Positions 52,149-63,045 of a DNA stretch of 64,000 nucleotides are shown piece after piece. The translations under genes and the position numbers were made by a program. The notes below the pieces were generated by a model, which was given only the letters and a program-made list of their open reading frames with translations, made no database searches and was not told the origin of the DNA. Every line of letters begins with the position of its first letter. Positions within the stretch are counted from its first letter, which is position 1. Source of the DNA: Odiellus spinosus (taxonomy: Eukaryota; Arthropoda; Arachnida; Opiliones; Phalangiidae); the NCBI GenBank assembly GCA_963920705.1, contig OY987227.1:4017143-4081142 (forward strand), in the 5' to 3' direction.

Positions 52149-54914
52149 AATGAAAAATGAAAAAGTTTCATTTGAAAAATGAAAAAGTTTCATTTGAAAA
52201 ATGAAAAAGTTTCATTTGAAAAATGAAAAAGTTTCATTTGAAAAATGAAAAAGTTTCATTTGAAAAATGAAAAAGTTTCATTTGAAAAATGAAAAAGTTT
52301 CATTTGAAAAATGAAAAAGTTTCATTTGAAAAATGAAAAAGTTTCATTTGAAAAATGAAAAAGTTTCATTTGAAAAATGAAAAAGTTTCATTTGAAAAAT
52401 GAAAAAGTTTCATTTGAAAAATGAAAAAGTTTCATTTGAAAAATGAAAAAGTTTCATTTGAAAAATGAAAAAGTTTCATTTGAAAAATGAAAAAGTTTCA
52501 TTTGAAAAATGAAAAAGTTTCATTTGAAAAATGAAAAAGTTTCATTTGAAAAATGAAAAAGTTTCATTTGAAAAATGAAAAAGTTTCATTTGAAAAATGA
52601 AAAAGTTTCATTTGAAAAATGAAAAAGTTTCATTTGAAAAATGAAAAAGTTTCATTTGAAAAATGAAAAAGTTTCATTTGAAAAATGAAAAAGTTTCATT
52701 TGAAAAATGAAAAAGTTTCATTTGAAAAATGAAAAAGTTTCATTTGAAAAATGAAAAAGTTTCATTTGAAAAATGAAAAAGTTTCATTTGAAAAATGAAA
52801 AAGTTTCATTTGAAAAATGAAAAAGTTTCATTTGAAAAATGAAAAAGTTTCATTTGAAAAATGAAAAAGTTTCATTTGAAAAATGAAAAAGTTTCATTTG
52901 AAAAATGAAAAAGTTTCATTTGAAAAATGAAAAAGTTTCATTTGAAAAATGAAAAAGTTTCATTTGAAAAATGAAAAAGTTTCATTTGAAAAATGAAAAA
53001 GTTTCATTTGAAAAATGAAAAAGTTTCATTTGAAAAATGAAAAAGTTTCATTTGAAAAATGAAAAAGTTTCATTTGAAAAATGAAAAAGTTTCATTTGAA
53101 AAATGAAAAAGTTTCATTTGAAAAATGAAAAAGTTTCATTTGAGAAATGAAAAAGTTTCATTTGAAAAATGAAAAAGTTTCATTTGAGAAATGAAAAAGT
53201 TTCATTTGAAAAATGAAAAAGTTTCATTTGAAAAATGAAAAAGTTTCATTTGAAAAATGAAAAAGTTTCATTTGAAAAATGAAAAAGTTTCATTTGAAAA
53301 ATGAAAAAGTTTCATTTGAAAAATGAAAAAGTTTCATTTGAAAAATGAAAAAGTTTCATTTGAAAAATGAAAAAGTTTCATTTGAAAAATGAAAAAGTTT
53401 CATTTGAAAAATGAAAAAGTTTCATTTGAAAAATGAAAAAGTTTCATTTGAAAAATGAAAAAGTTTCATTTGAAAAATGAAAAAGTTTCATTTGAAAAAT
53501 GAAAAAGTTTCATTTGAAAAATGAAAAAGTTTCATTTGAAAAATGAAAAAGTTTCATTTGAAAAATGAAAAAGTTTCATTTGAAAAATGAAAAAGTTTCA
53601 TTTGAAAAATGAAAAAGTTTCATTTGAAAAATGAAAAAGTTTCATTTGAAAAATGAAAAAGTTTCATTTGAAAAATGAAAAAGTTTCATTTGAAAAATGA
53701 AAAAGTTTCATTTGAAAAATGAAAAAGTTTCATTTGAAAAATGAAAAAGTTTCATTTGAAAAATGAAAAAGTTTCATTTGAAAAATGAAAAAGTTTCATT
53801 TGAAAAATGAAAAAGTTTCATTTGAAAAATGAAAAAGTTTCATTTGAAAAATGAAAAAGTTTCATTTGAAAAATGAAAAAGTTTCATTTGAAAAATGAAA
53901 AAGTTTCATTTGAAAAATGAAAAAGTTTCATTTGAAAAATGAAAAAGTTTCATTTGAAAAATGAAAAAGTTTCATTTGAAAAATGAAAAAGTTTCATTTG
54001 AAAAATGAAAAAGTTTCATTTGAAAAATGAAAAAGTTTCATTTGAAAAATGAAAAAGTTTCATTTGAAAAATGAAAAAGTTTCATTTGAAAAATGAAAAA
54101 GTTTCATTTGAAAAATGAAAAAGTTTCATTTGAAAAATGAAAAAGTTTCATTTGAAAAATGAAAAAGTTTCATTTGAGAAATGAAAAAGTTTCATTTGAA
54201 AAATGAAAAAGTTTCATTTGAAAAATGAAAAAGTTTCATTTGAAAAATGAAAAAGTTTCATTTGAAAAATGAAAAAGTTTCATTTGAAAAATGAAAAAGT
54301 TTCATTTGAAAAATGAAAAAGTTTCATTTGAAAAATGAAAAAGTTTCATTTGAAAAATGAAAAAGTTTCATTTGAAAAATGAAAAAGTTTCATTTGAAAA
54401 ATGAAAAAGTTTCATTTGAAAAATGAAAAAGTTTCATTTGAAAAATGAAAAAGTTTCATTTGAAAAATGAAAAAGTTTCATTTGAAAAATGAAAAAGTTT
54501 CATTTGAAAAATGAAAAAGTTTCATTTGAAAAATGAAAAAGTTTCATTTGAAAAATGAAAAAGTTTCATTTGAAAAATGAAAAAGTTTCATTTCAAAAAT
54601 GAAAAAGTTTCATTTCAAAAATGAAAAAGTTTCATTTCAAAAATGAAAAAGTTTCATTTCAAAAATGAAAAAGTTTCATTTCAAAAATGAAAGAGTTTCT
54701 TTTGAAAAATGAAAAAATTTCATTTGAAAAATGAAAAAGTTTCATTTGAAAAATGAAAAAGTTTCATTTGAAAAATGAAAAAGTTTCATTTGAAAAATGA
54801 AAAAGTTTCATTTGAAAAATGAAAAAGTTTCATTTGAAAAATGAAAAAGTTTCATTTGAAAAATGAAAAAGTTTCATTTGAAAAATGAGAAAGTTTCAAT
54901 TGAAAAATGAAAAC
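52149..54914. repeat. 22-bp self-complementary satellite, about 125 units
   Basis: Each unit is AAATGAAA, spacer AAG, TTTCATTT, spacer GAA. The two 8-bp arms are reverse complements, so every unit can fold and every junction can too. The array is almost invariant over 2.7 kb. Internal variants are mostly in the spacers: GAG near 53142, 53186 and 54175, and a block of five CAA units at about 54592-54682. Arm changes occur near 54690-54718 and at the right edge. It starts 12 bp from the tRNA-like sequence. Confidence 0.98.
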
Positions 54915-55299
54915 ATTGGTGCACAAAAAATCTAAATTTTCATAAGGCAATTTCCTACGTTAGCATTGTACCATACGCGGTGTGACTTTCCATGGGCTTG
55001 ACCATCTTGTTTTTTCTCTAGGCACAAATTTTTATATCTATGGCTACAGAGTATTGGCTTTGGTTTTAGATTTTCTTTTTAAAACCCAGCGTGCTAGCAA
55101 TCGATCAAGGTATTAATATAGCTCGCCACCTACTTAGCGCTAAAACCACTTAACTCGAAAAATTGTAACGCGAAAACCATTTAACTCCAAACATTTTTCG
55201 CGAAAAACCACTTAAACTTATATTGGGCCACGATATCAAGTCGTAACGTTGCTTGAATATCGCGCTGCCCCACCGCTTACCAATGAACGTTTTAATAGA
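54915..55299. other. Spacer with short direct repeats
   Basis: AAAACCACTTAACTC, AAAACCATTTAACTC and AAAACCACTTAAAC recur at 55142-55218, three short copies of about 32 bp. Nothing else seen. Confidence 0.4.
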
Positions 55300-55590
55300 C
55301 GAATTCGAAATTGAAGCGGAACTTTGAGGGCCAGCGCGCAATTGGGTTACACTCTTTAAATTACGTGCTGATCTGTTAAGAGATGGCGCTATCGTAGTTC
55401 CCATTATGATATTATTCTGATTGTCGAGAGAGACAAACTAGGCGGTAACCCTTCCCCTCGCGCTTCGAGACTTGACGCGTTTCAAATAGCAACGACTGTA
55501 ATACACGAATAGGTGCGAGAGCGAGAGAGAGTGAGTCGCAGGCGCGCCACCTATTTTGATAATTCATCATTATATTTGCTTTCAGTCTTA
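55300..55590. mobile_element. Dispersed ~310-bp element, GACGAATTCGAA family, copy 5
   Basis: GACGAATTCGAAATTGAAGC, GGGCCAGCGCGCAATTGGG, AAGAGATGGCGCTATCGTAG, GAGAGACAAACTAGGCGGTA, GGCGCGCCACC and GATAATTCATCATTATATTT match 9070-9400 in the same orientation. The right terminus is lost. Confidence 0.8.
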
Positions 55591-55703
55591 AACGATTAAC
55601 AAGTACAACATGGAACTCGTTTTCTCTCTTATGGCAGTAAAATATAGGTACAGGTCTTAAAAAGATTATTTTCATAATGTTTATTATGAAGAGAGCAATT
55701 TAA

Positions 55704-55812
55704 GCAAGGGCAAGTTCGTATTGGGGGGGGGCAACCTAAAATCATTGGAGGGGGCAAGTTTCACATTGGAGGGGTAATGCTTCCTTGTCCCCCTAGTTCA
55801 TATGCCCTTGCC
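55704..55812. mobile_element. Short MITE with GCAAGGGCA ends
   Basis: GCAAGGGCAAG (55704) faces CTTGCC/TGCCCTTGC (55803), with GGGGGCAAGTTTCACATTGG repeated inside. About 109 bp. Confidence 0.55.
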
Positions 55813-56297
55813 ATCACGCGGATCATCTTAAACGCAGGTAATCGATAAAAACATCTCTTTATTTCGCTGTTGACCCTCCCTTTAAGAGCTCCATTCAAGG
55901 TAAAACGTCACATCATTCAATCGAGTCTAGTTGAAATAGTCGCGGCGTTAATCGGATAATTTGGCCAATCGACAGAGTATAGCTTCGCGCGGTTAACGTT
56001 TAACTATAATGACTAGACATTTGACGATATATAAACCACTCGTTATTCAAACGGTACAGTGTCTAAACACTCGTCACAGATTACAAGACGTAGAGAGGTA
56101 CAGCTAACTTGAAGAAACCATATAATATTGGCCAAGAGATAGTGGAAAACTTCTCTTTCCTCTTGTTAATACGGTCATTAAGAAGAAAAAAAAACTACGA
56201 GATTTTTAGATCCGTTGGAGTTTTTTCTCCATATTTTTATTTATCGGAGGATTTTCAAAATTTGTTTGATTTTCTACAATACATAAGGATACGGTAA
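55813..56297. promoter_or_regulatory. Weak candidate promoter (CCAAT, TATATAAA) before the 21-bp array
   Basis: GGCCAATCG at about 55969 and GATATATAAACC at about 56026 are spaced like CCAAT and TATA boxes. A short plus-strand frame begins at 56109 and runs 62 codons, ending just before the minisatellite. No known protein. Could be chance in AT-rich DNA. Confidence 0.2.
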
Positions 56298-56735
56298 TCC
56301 CTGGAATTTTTGTAAAAATCCCTGAAATTTTTGTAAGAATCCCTGGAATTTTTTAAAAATCCCTGTATTTTTGGTAAAAATCCATGTAATTTTGGTAAAA
56401 ATCCCTGTATTTTTTGTAAAAATCCCTGCATTTTTTGTAAAAATCCCTGTATTTTTTGTAAAAATCCCTGTATTTTTTGTAAAAATCCCTGTATTTTTTG
56501 TAAAAATCCCTGTATTTTTTGTAAAAATCCCTGTATTTTTTGTAAAAATCCCTGTATTTTTTGTAAAAATCCCTGTATTTTTTGTAAAAATCCCTGTATT
56601 TTTTGTAAAAATCCCTGGATTTTTTGTAAAAATCCCTGGATTTTTTTGTAAAAATCCCTGGATTTTTTTGTAAAAATCCCTGGATTTTTTGTAAAAATCC
56701 CTGGATTTTTTGTAAAAAATCCTGGAATTTTGTTA
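56298..56735. repeat. 21-bp minisatellite, about 20 units
   Basis: CCCTGTATTTTTTGTAAAAA plus T, 21 bp, with GGATTT and GGAATTTT variants at both ends. Because 21 is divisible by 3, one frame reads a 7-residue repeat (FFVKIPV); the 100-codon frame at 56371-56673 is a by-product. Confidence 0.95.
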
Positions 56736-57344
56736 AAAATACCTTGAATATTTTAGATTTTATGTATATTTTCCCAAAAAAATTCCAGAAATTGTTTTTT
56801 TATATTAGGTTTTTTTTTCATAATTTTGAATTTCTTGGGGATTTGTGGTTTTTTCAGAATTTTTAAGATTTTTAAAATTATACGAAATTAACAGTGGTAT
56901 TTTGTATATATTTTTTTTAAATGTTCATATTTTTTTCGGGATTTTTTAAAAGAATAAATCAAAAATCTGAATCTTTAATTTTGAAAAATAATAAATTAAA
57001 TACTATATATATACTTTTTCCCGGATTTATAAGCAAGCGTACGAGAATATTCTGAATGATCGACCCCTCGTGTTTACTGTTCAACTGAAGTTCAACTATA
57101 AAGGAAACGGAGTACTAGGAAGAGAGAAACGACGTAGCTTCATTTTATAGCAGCAAACTACGTAAATATCGCATACATTACAAGTGAGATAAAATTTGGA
57201 TAAACTAAATTTAAATCAAATTTATTCTTTTCATTTAAACCGACTGCTTGAATCAAATCGGTAACATAAAGAGACATATTTAAAATAATCACGAATAGGT
57301 ATTTTAATCCGACATTATTCATTTCTACCAAGAATACTCTCAGA
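56736..57344. other. Gene-free AT-rich spacer
   Basis: Diverged T-rich relatives of the minisatellite fade out to about 56980. Nothing else recognised. Confidence 0.35.
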
Positions 57345-57805
57345 GTAGAGCTCGGAATCGGAAATGAATAACTTTGGATATCCATTAATAACTTGGCTTT
57401 TTTCAGATATTTTAAATGCAAATAAATTGTTTGCTAATATAAAACCACAAATTATATAAACAGACGCGTATCAAATGGATATGAATTATCCGGAGATAAA
57501 ATCTGAAGCTTAATTAGTAGTTTATTCAAACAGATAAGGCGAAGATAAAAATATGACGTTTCTCGGAATCCGTGTAGAATGATAATTATATTTTTATCCA
57601 TATTGAAAGGAACGGACTAAATTACTACATTCAAGCTTCGAGATTTCAATTTGGGTTAGATCCGCAAATAAACTCGAGTTTCTAATTTTATTATAGGAGA
57701 ATGAATAACTCGTAAAACGTATCAATTTTCTATAACAATTGAGTACGAATAAAAAGTTTGCCTTACATTCAGATACAGAATATCTGATTAACATTCACGA
57801 TGTTC
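57345..57805. mobile_element. GAGCTCGGAAT element, copy 3
   Basis: GAGCTCGGAATCGGAAATGA, TTATCCGGAGATAAAAT, GAAGATAAAAATATGACGTT, TCGGAATCCGT, AAAAAGTTTGCCTTACATTC, ATCTGATTAACATTCACGA. Same orientation as 50579-51190. Confidence 0.7.
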
Positions 57806-58087
57806 GTTCGGGTCAAAATGAATTGGTGGTCGGGGTGTGTCTAGCCCCGCGAAAAACAGGTCGGGGTCGGGGATGGAAAATTCTTTGTATTTATTATGAA
57901 TCCTAATGTTTCTGTTTTAGTCTTTTAGATATAGTGTTATGTAATAATGCAAGCCAGCCTGTGAGCTTAGGGACTATTAGTTACAAATTTACAATAGTTC
58001 GAAACGTACCTAACCTCCTGACACAGACCAAAACCCATACTCGTTAGCTGAGAGCCCGAAACAACGGCAATTCTATAACTAAAACTA

Positions 58088-58234
58088 GAGGTCGGGGTTT
58101 GGATAAGATGATTTCTGTTTGTTTTATCTTTATTCATATTTTGAAATTATCCACGGGAAGTCTATGATCAATGCAATGTAATCGCGAATAATTAATCGAT
58201 TATTTTTTATGATTAACTGATTAACCAAATATTC
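58088..58234. mobile_element. TA-flanked MITE, GAGGTCGGG family, truncated copy
   Basis: GAGGTCGGGGTTTGGATAAG at the left after TA (58086-58087), then ACAAACAGAAA-type and CATAGACTTCCCG words inverted relative to 43230-43405. The right end stops after AACCAAATATT. Confidence 0.85.
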
Positions 58235-59269
58235 CTAACTTTTTAAGGGTGATATCACATAATATCAGATTTCGTTAATTTTATCTTATAATTTTCAAAG
58301 AAATAAATGGATTTTATTACCTGTGGATTTTTTTAACCTTTGGATTATTTTACCTCTGGATTTTTTATTTTGCCTTTTTTCCCAGTATTTTTTTCCTTGG
58401 ATTTCTTTACCTACATTCACCAAGGCAGGGTAACCAGACTTCCTATATTTCCTATTTTTGAATGCCTTCCTATAAATTCCTATAACTGAAGGTTTCATCC
58501 TATATTTTCCTATTTTTGTACTTTTTTCGGTTATCAGGCTATTCATTTTCAAATAAAAGTATAATTTAAAATTTCTCAAAGGCATCGAGTCAAAAACAGA
58601 AGAGATTAAGATTTTAAAGACAATCAAAAAGCGATAAAAATGTGGTAAAAATGCTAAATCAACGGCATATTACAAGATATCCTATTTTTTCCTAAAAACT
58701 CGCTGTAATTTATAAATTTTCAATACTATTTTCTCTTATATTTCGCCCTTAAATTTCCTATTTTTCCTATAAAATTTCAAGTTTTTTCCCTGGTCACCTT
58801 GCCAAGGTCGGTAGAGAGAGATATTCGCTATTCGGGCTCGGTTCATTCTGTTGTCGCCCACGAAAAAGGGAGAGAAAGAACTATTTTTATGATTTGAGCG
58901 AGGTGCGTCGTCGCGAAAATTTAAAATTATATTACGAAAATATAGCCCCGAAAAATGGAAAACCCCGACTGAGTTTTCAAGAGTCGGTTACGGGGTCGGG
59001 GACAAAAGTCGGGGATTGCCGACTTTCGGGGTCGGGGTCGTGGTCCCCGAACGAACACTACGATGATCGTATTCAATTAACCAAAAATAAGAATATCGAG
59101 CTCTATCTTAGAGGGAATATACATTTGGTACCATTTGGACACACTATGATCCATTAATTCTGATATAAAAATTTGTTTAATAGAGACTGAATAGTCAAAT
59201 GGTCGGGTAAACAGTTTTTTCTGTTAGAGGGAAACTAAAAGTGGAACGCTAAAATTGGAACAGCTTTTG
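58235..59269. other. Spacer with low-order T-rich repeats
   Basis: 58310-58420 repeats TTTACCT.TGGATTTTTT-like words and 58435-58790 repeats CCTATTTTT/CCTATAAATT words at irregular spacing. 58965-59050 is rich in GTCGGGG words. No exon supported. Confidence 0.4.
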
Positions 59270-59440
59270 AATCTATTTTAAAAATCACCATGCAAAAAAA
59301 AACGTATTCGAGAATTTTTTCGGAATTTTTATACCTTTTTTGGTGTTTAAATTAATATCTAAAGTTAGGTTTTAAAGTTTCAATGCAGTTAAGTATAAAT
59401 TCGGGCCAATCATATTATTTCAGCCATCGAAGAAAACCTA
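59270..59440. mobile_element. Half copy of the 26468-26829 MITE family
   Basis: AAATCACCATGCAAAAAAA, ACGTATTCGAGAATTTTTTC, TTTTGGTGTTTAAATTAAT, AAGTATAAATTCGGGCCAAT, CATATTATTTCAGCC match one arm of the intron element. Confidence 0.7.
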
Positions 59441-60287
59441 ATTTGAGCGAAATCCCCCCTTCTTTTGCTTTTTAGAGGCTAAAGTTCGCTGGTAAATGTA
59501 TGATACTGCACCTTTCTCCCATGCAGTTATATCACCAATCATGAACGTAAGTATTTTATTTTAGATTTTCAATGAACCCTCGACTCAAATCGAGGGTTAA
59601 AAAATTATATTTCTCGACTACGAGTACTCCTTCACACGGTAACCATTAGTAAAAGGCGAATGGTTATTGCGTGTTGTGAAGAAACAAGCGATAGTTTTCC
59701 TTCGAGCCGAAGCTCTAAGCTAATGTAAACTTAAAAGCCAGTGAAAACTTGTACTCTTGAATGACCCACAGAGATTATTAATACCCCGGCTTTGAAAACC
59801 AATTTCTTACTTTATCATTATAAAAGTTCAATTAATTACCATTATAAACTATATTAACTAAAATAATAAATAATATTACCGAACAATATTTAAAATTTTC
59901 TGTTAACTACAGAAGATTCGGCTATCTTGAAATAAAAGAAAAGGGCATCAATCCTGATTGGTTTGAGACTTCGGCACGTTCATTCCAACTCTAGTTGCCA
60001 GCACACTCTCTAAGTAGGGTACCCATTATATCATTTCTTGATATAAGATATAAGTAGAATAGTTTCATGCGTGCCATAAGTATGTGTATATATTTAATAC
60101 AGAAAAGACTAGTCCCTCTCGTTAAAATTCAATCTTTTGCTCCTCCCGATTTTAACCCTAAAAAAAGTTTTTACGTTTTAAAGGGAGGGTCAAGAGGAAA
60201 ATTATGTGACTTATGCTTTTATCGATTCTATTATTAAAAATAAGACTCACTCGCTGATTCAAACCCGCGCTAAATGTCTCTGAATTG

Positions 60288-60323
<36 letters not shown>

Positions 60324-60352
60324 AGAAAAGATTTGGATTCTGGCTCATTCAA
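59441..60352. other. Gene-free spacer with poly(A)
   Basis: A hairpin AACCCTCGA/TCGAGGGTT at about 59575-59600. TTTTAAAGGGAGGGTCAA near 60176 echoes the end of the 20800 palindrome. A run of about 31 A at 60291-60321. Confidence 0.4.
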
Positions 60353-60541
60353 TTAAAAGGAGAACCTCTGGCTAGCAAGGGAGCTCCCTCCTATACCTTG
60401 ATAAAGTATCCGCTGTACGCGCGATTGTGCACCCGAAAATAATCAAAAACAAGGTTTAGCGCGATACGAAGAGTGAATGCCTCAGCGCGTGTCGCGGAGA
60501 TTTCACTAAGTCTTTTGATTAGTCAGAGGTTCTCCTTTTAA
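60353..60541. mobile_element. MITE flanked by TTAA
   Basis: TTAA then AAGGAGAACCTCTG at the left (60353-60370) and CAGAGGTTCTCCTT then TTAA at the right (60524-60541). Perfect 14-bp inverted ends with duplicated TTAA. TTAA is the piggyBac target; the ends do not look like a standard piggyBac terminus. No frame inside. Confidence 0.8.
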
Positions 60542-62965
60542 TAATATGCAAAAAATCAGAAAATTTCAGATTTTTTTGTAAAATTCAGAGACAATAAAAA
60601 CAAATAACTTCGTTTTCCTCTTCAGCCTCCCTTCAAATTTCTCTGGCGTGCTGATCTAAGGTTAAAAGCCCCCAAAGATCTGAATTTTGTTACATCTTAT
60701 ATTAGACTTTAAAATTACTTGTTCGTAACATTTATGATCGGCTAAATCAAAAGAAGACAGTAAATGGGGTTAACATTAGTTGAAAATTTAGAAGTTCACA
60801 GACCTTACGTGCCAAGTTTCACATTTCCTTTAAATCGGAATTGATTCCAAAATTTTTCAAATGAAACGTTTGCCGACATTAGACCTTTTAAAACAAATGC
60901 TAAATCCGTTGCATAATTGGGAGCGCTTTAAAAAATTTAAACGAAAGTTAATGAACTCTAGATTTTTAATTTGTAGACGCCTCTGCCACTTCCCGCTTCA
61001 AATTTGACACCCGGCCTCTAAGTACCACGATCAGCGGAAACAAAAACTTTTTCACGAGGACAAGAGATTTGGCAGCGATGTTTACCGAGGGAAGTACATT
61101 TGTTGACAATGGTTGAATCAGAGAGGTTTAGTTGACTGGGGGAAATCCGCGGAAGGTGGGGCATAGGGAGATATATGAAAAACAAATACAGAGGGGGAGA
61201 GTTTCCCAGCATCTTACTTTAGGCATCAACCATTATAAACTATAATTCTCCGATGAAGGGCGTTCTTCCAAGATTTAGGTCAAAATTATGAAAACTGTTT
61301 GGTCCAGTCTGGAGATTCAAACGTGATTTGCCATTCGCATAAGATCTGTCGTATTTCAGGAAGGGGAATTTTTATATTACTAAGAAAGATCACCGTTTAA
61401 ATAATTGTAACTTAAAGGTCCAACCTCTTTTCAAAATGGCGGATTCTTCTTAATACCCCACGTTAAAATCAATAAATTTTTTTTTTTAAACAATTCAATG
61501 ACCGAGTTTGGAACCAACTAAAAATTCGCACACACATGGTTAGCTCTCAAAAGTAACCATGACAACGTTCGCGCCTCCAGCGTTCTTTACTTTCAATCTG
61601 AATTAGTCCCGAATTAGGCCTAGGGTAAAATCAACCAGTAAGATCTTTTCTGTACGTAACAGTAATATTTTTATGGCCAGGAGCTGATCAATAGAGCGAA
61701 GTTCACACTAGCCTCTCCAAAATCGATTTCAAACTGTAAAATAAAACCGATATTCATATCGCCCTGAGTCGTTTTAATCATCTTCTGTTCATATGTCACC
61801 TCCATAAACCGATTTATTACTTTATCAATTGTCTGCTGTTGACGCCGAATCGGTTTGAAACTAGTTAGCGAATCAGTTTCGAGAAACCGATTCAAATCGA
61901 TTCGAGAAAAGACGATTTCCAGTTCACACTACTGCAGCAGCGAAACGTTTGCAAACTGTTTGAATCGTTCCAAGGCTCAAGAGTTTCCACCCACGGCTTT
62001 TGGAACCTCTAACCCGCCACAAAATACGTAAATTCCCCTCTCCAATATTATATATATTTTTTTTTCCTTATTTTATCAATTTTAACCCCGGGAAAGCATT
62101 GGTTCCTGGTTTTCTCGAATTAAGGCACCAGATAAAATATTTTGGTCACGCGGAACCCAACTGACCAGTTCATTTTTACTCTGGGTGAGAGAGGAAGCCC
62201 TTACGATTCACGAAACGGGTAATCCGCTCCTGGCCCAACTCTCAGAGTGCATAATATCGCTAGGTCTAGGCCATGGACAAAATAACACAGGGACGATTCA
62301 CACCCTATCACTTATCACTGAATAGATTGGGTCAATGTTTCCCCAATATGAGCACTTCGCCTCTAGGAGCTAGCTGGGGCAAAACGGATAGAGAGTGCCG
62401 CTATCAACTTTGCAAAAACCGCGTATTTTATTCTCAATGAAGTATTTTTTTTTTTTTTTTTTTAATTCGTCTGCTGTTTGAATTTGTCAGTTTACTTCGA
62501 GCAGTTACAGCAGTTAAAGGTTCTAGGGATAATTTAAAGTAGGTAAGTAGTTTTTTTTGTTAATTGTGGAAATGAGCTAAATAATATGGGGGTGCCCCTC
62601 ATATAATCTCTTCTTAGAATGCACTTTTTGAAACCACATGCAGAAACTAGGCCTGGTCATTTGACCCAAAAGAGGGGAACGGAACGGCTCTATGGCCAAT
62701 TCTAAAACTAGCCTAGCTCGGAAGTATCGTCCAAGGGGTTTTAGTTTGAAATCTCTTCAAGCTAGAAATCGGCGGGTATTCATTTCGGTATACAAATTAA
62801 ATTATGCATCATTTTAATTGCACGCGACTACTTGGTTAATGTATAGATGATGTTTTCGTCTTCTTGCACGACTCCGACGCGCAGCTGAAGACAAAGTAGT
62901 AGCCAAGTGACACTAAAGGTGTCTAAAAACTACCATTTTGACGTATTAAAATTGGATGTGTGTTT
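60542..62965. other. Gene-free spacer
   Basis: AGTTCACACTA occurs twice in direct orientation (about 61696 and 61921), bounding DNA with AAATCGATTT and GAATCGGTTT words, perhaps an element related to 43975. T run at 62446-62463. CGCGACTACTTG near 62825 and TTTTCGTCTTCTTGCAC near 62853 recur at 46683 and 13177. No exon supported. Confidence 0.35.
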
Positions 62966-63045
62966 AACAAGTTGGGAAACCCAAATAATACCTCCCCGAC
63001 CACGACGTAACCTAACCTTACCTAACCCAACCTTACCTAAAACAT
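62966..63045. mobile_element. Element end shared, inverted, with 17225-17312
   Basis: ACAAGTTGGGAAACCCAAAT, AATACCTCCCCGACCACGAC, GTAACCTAACCTTACCTAAC, CTTACCTAAAAC. Contains CCTAACC words like several other elements here. Confidence 0.6.

Noticed and set aside
52149-54914. CRISPR array
   Set aside because: Units are contiguous and identical with no unique spacers, and the genome is eukaryotic.
56371-56673. 100-residue repeat protein (FFVKIPV repeats)
   Set aside because: It is simply one frame of the 21-bp minisatellite.
61685-61935. MITE with GTTCACACTA inverted ends
   Set aside because: The two GTTCACACTA words are in direct, not inverted, orientation, so the boundary claim fails.
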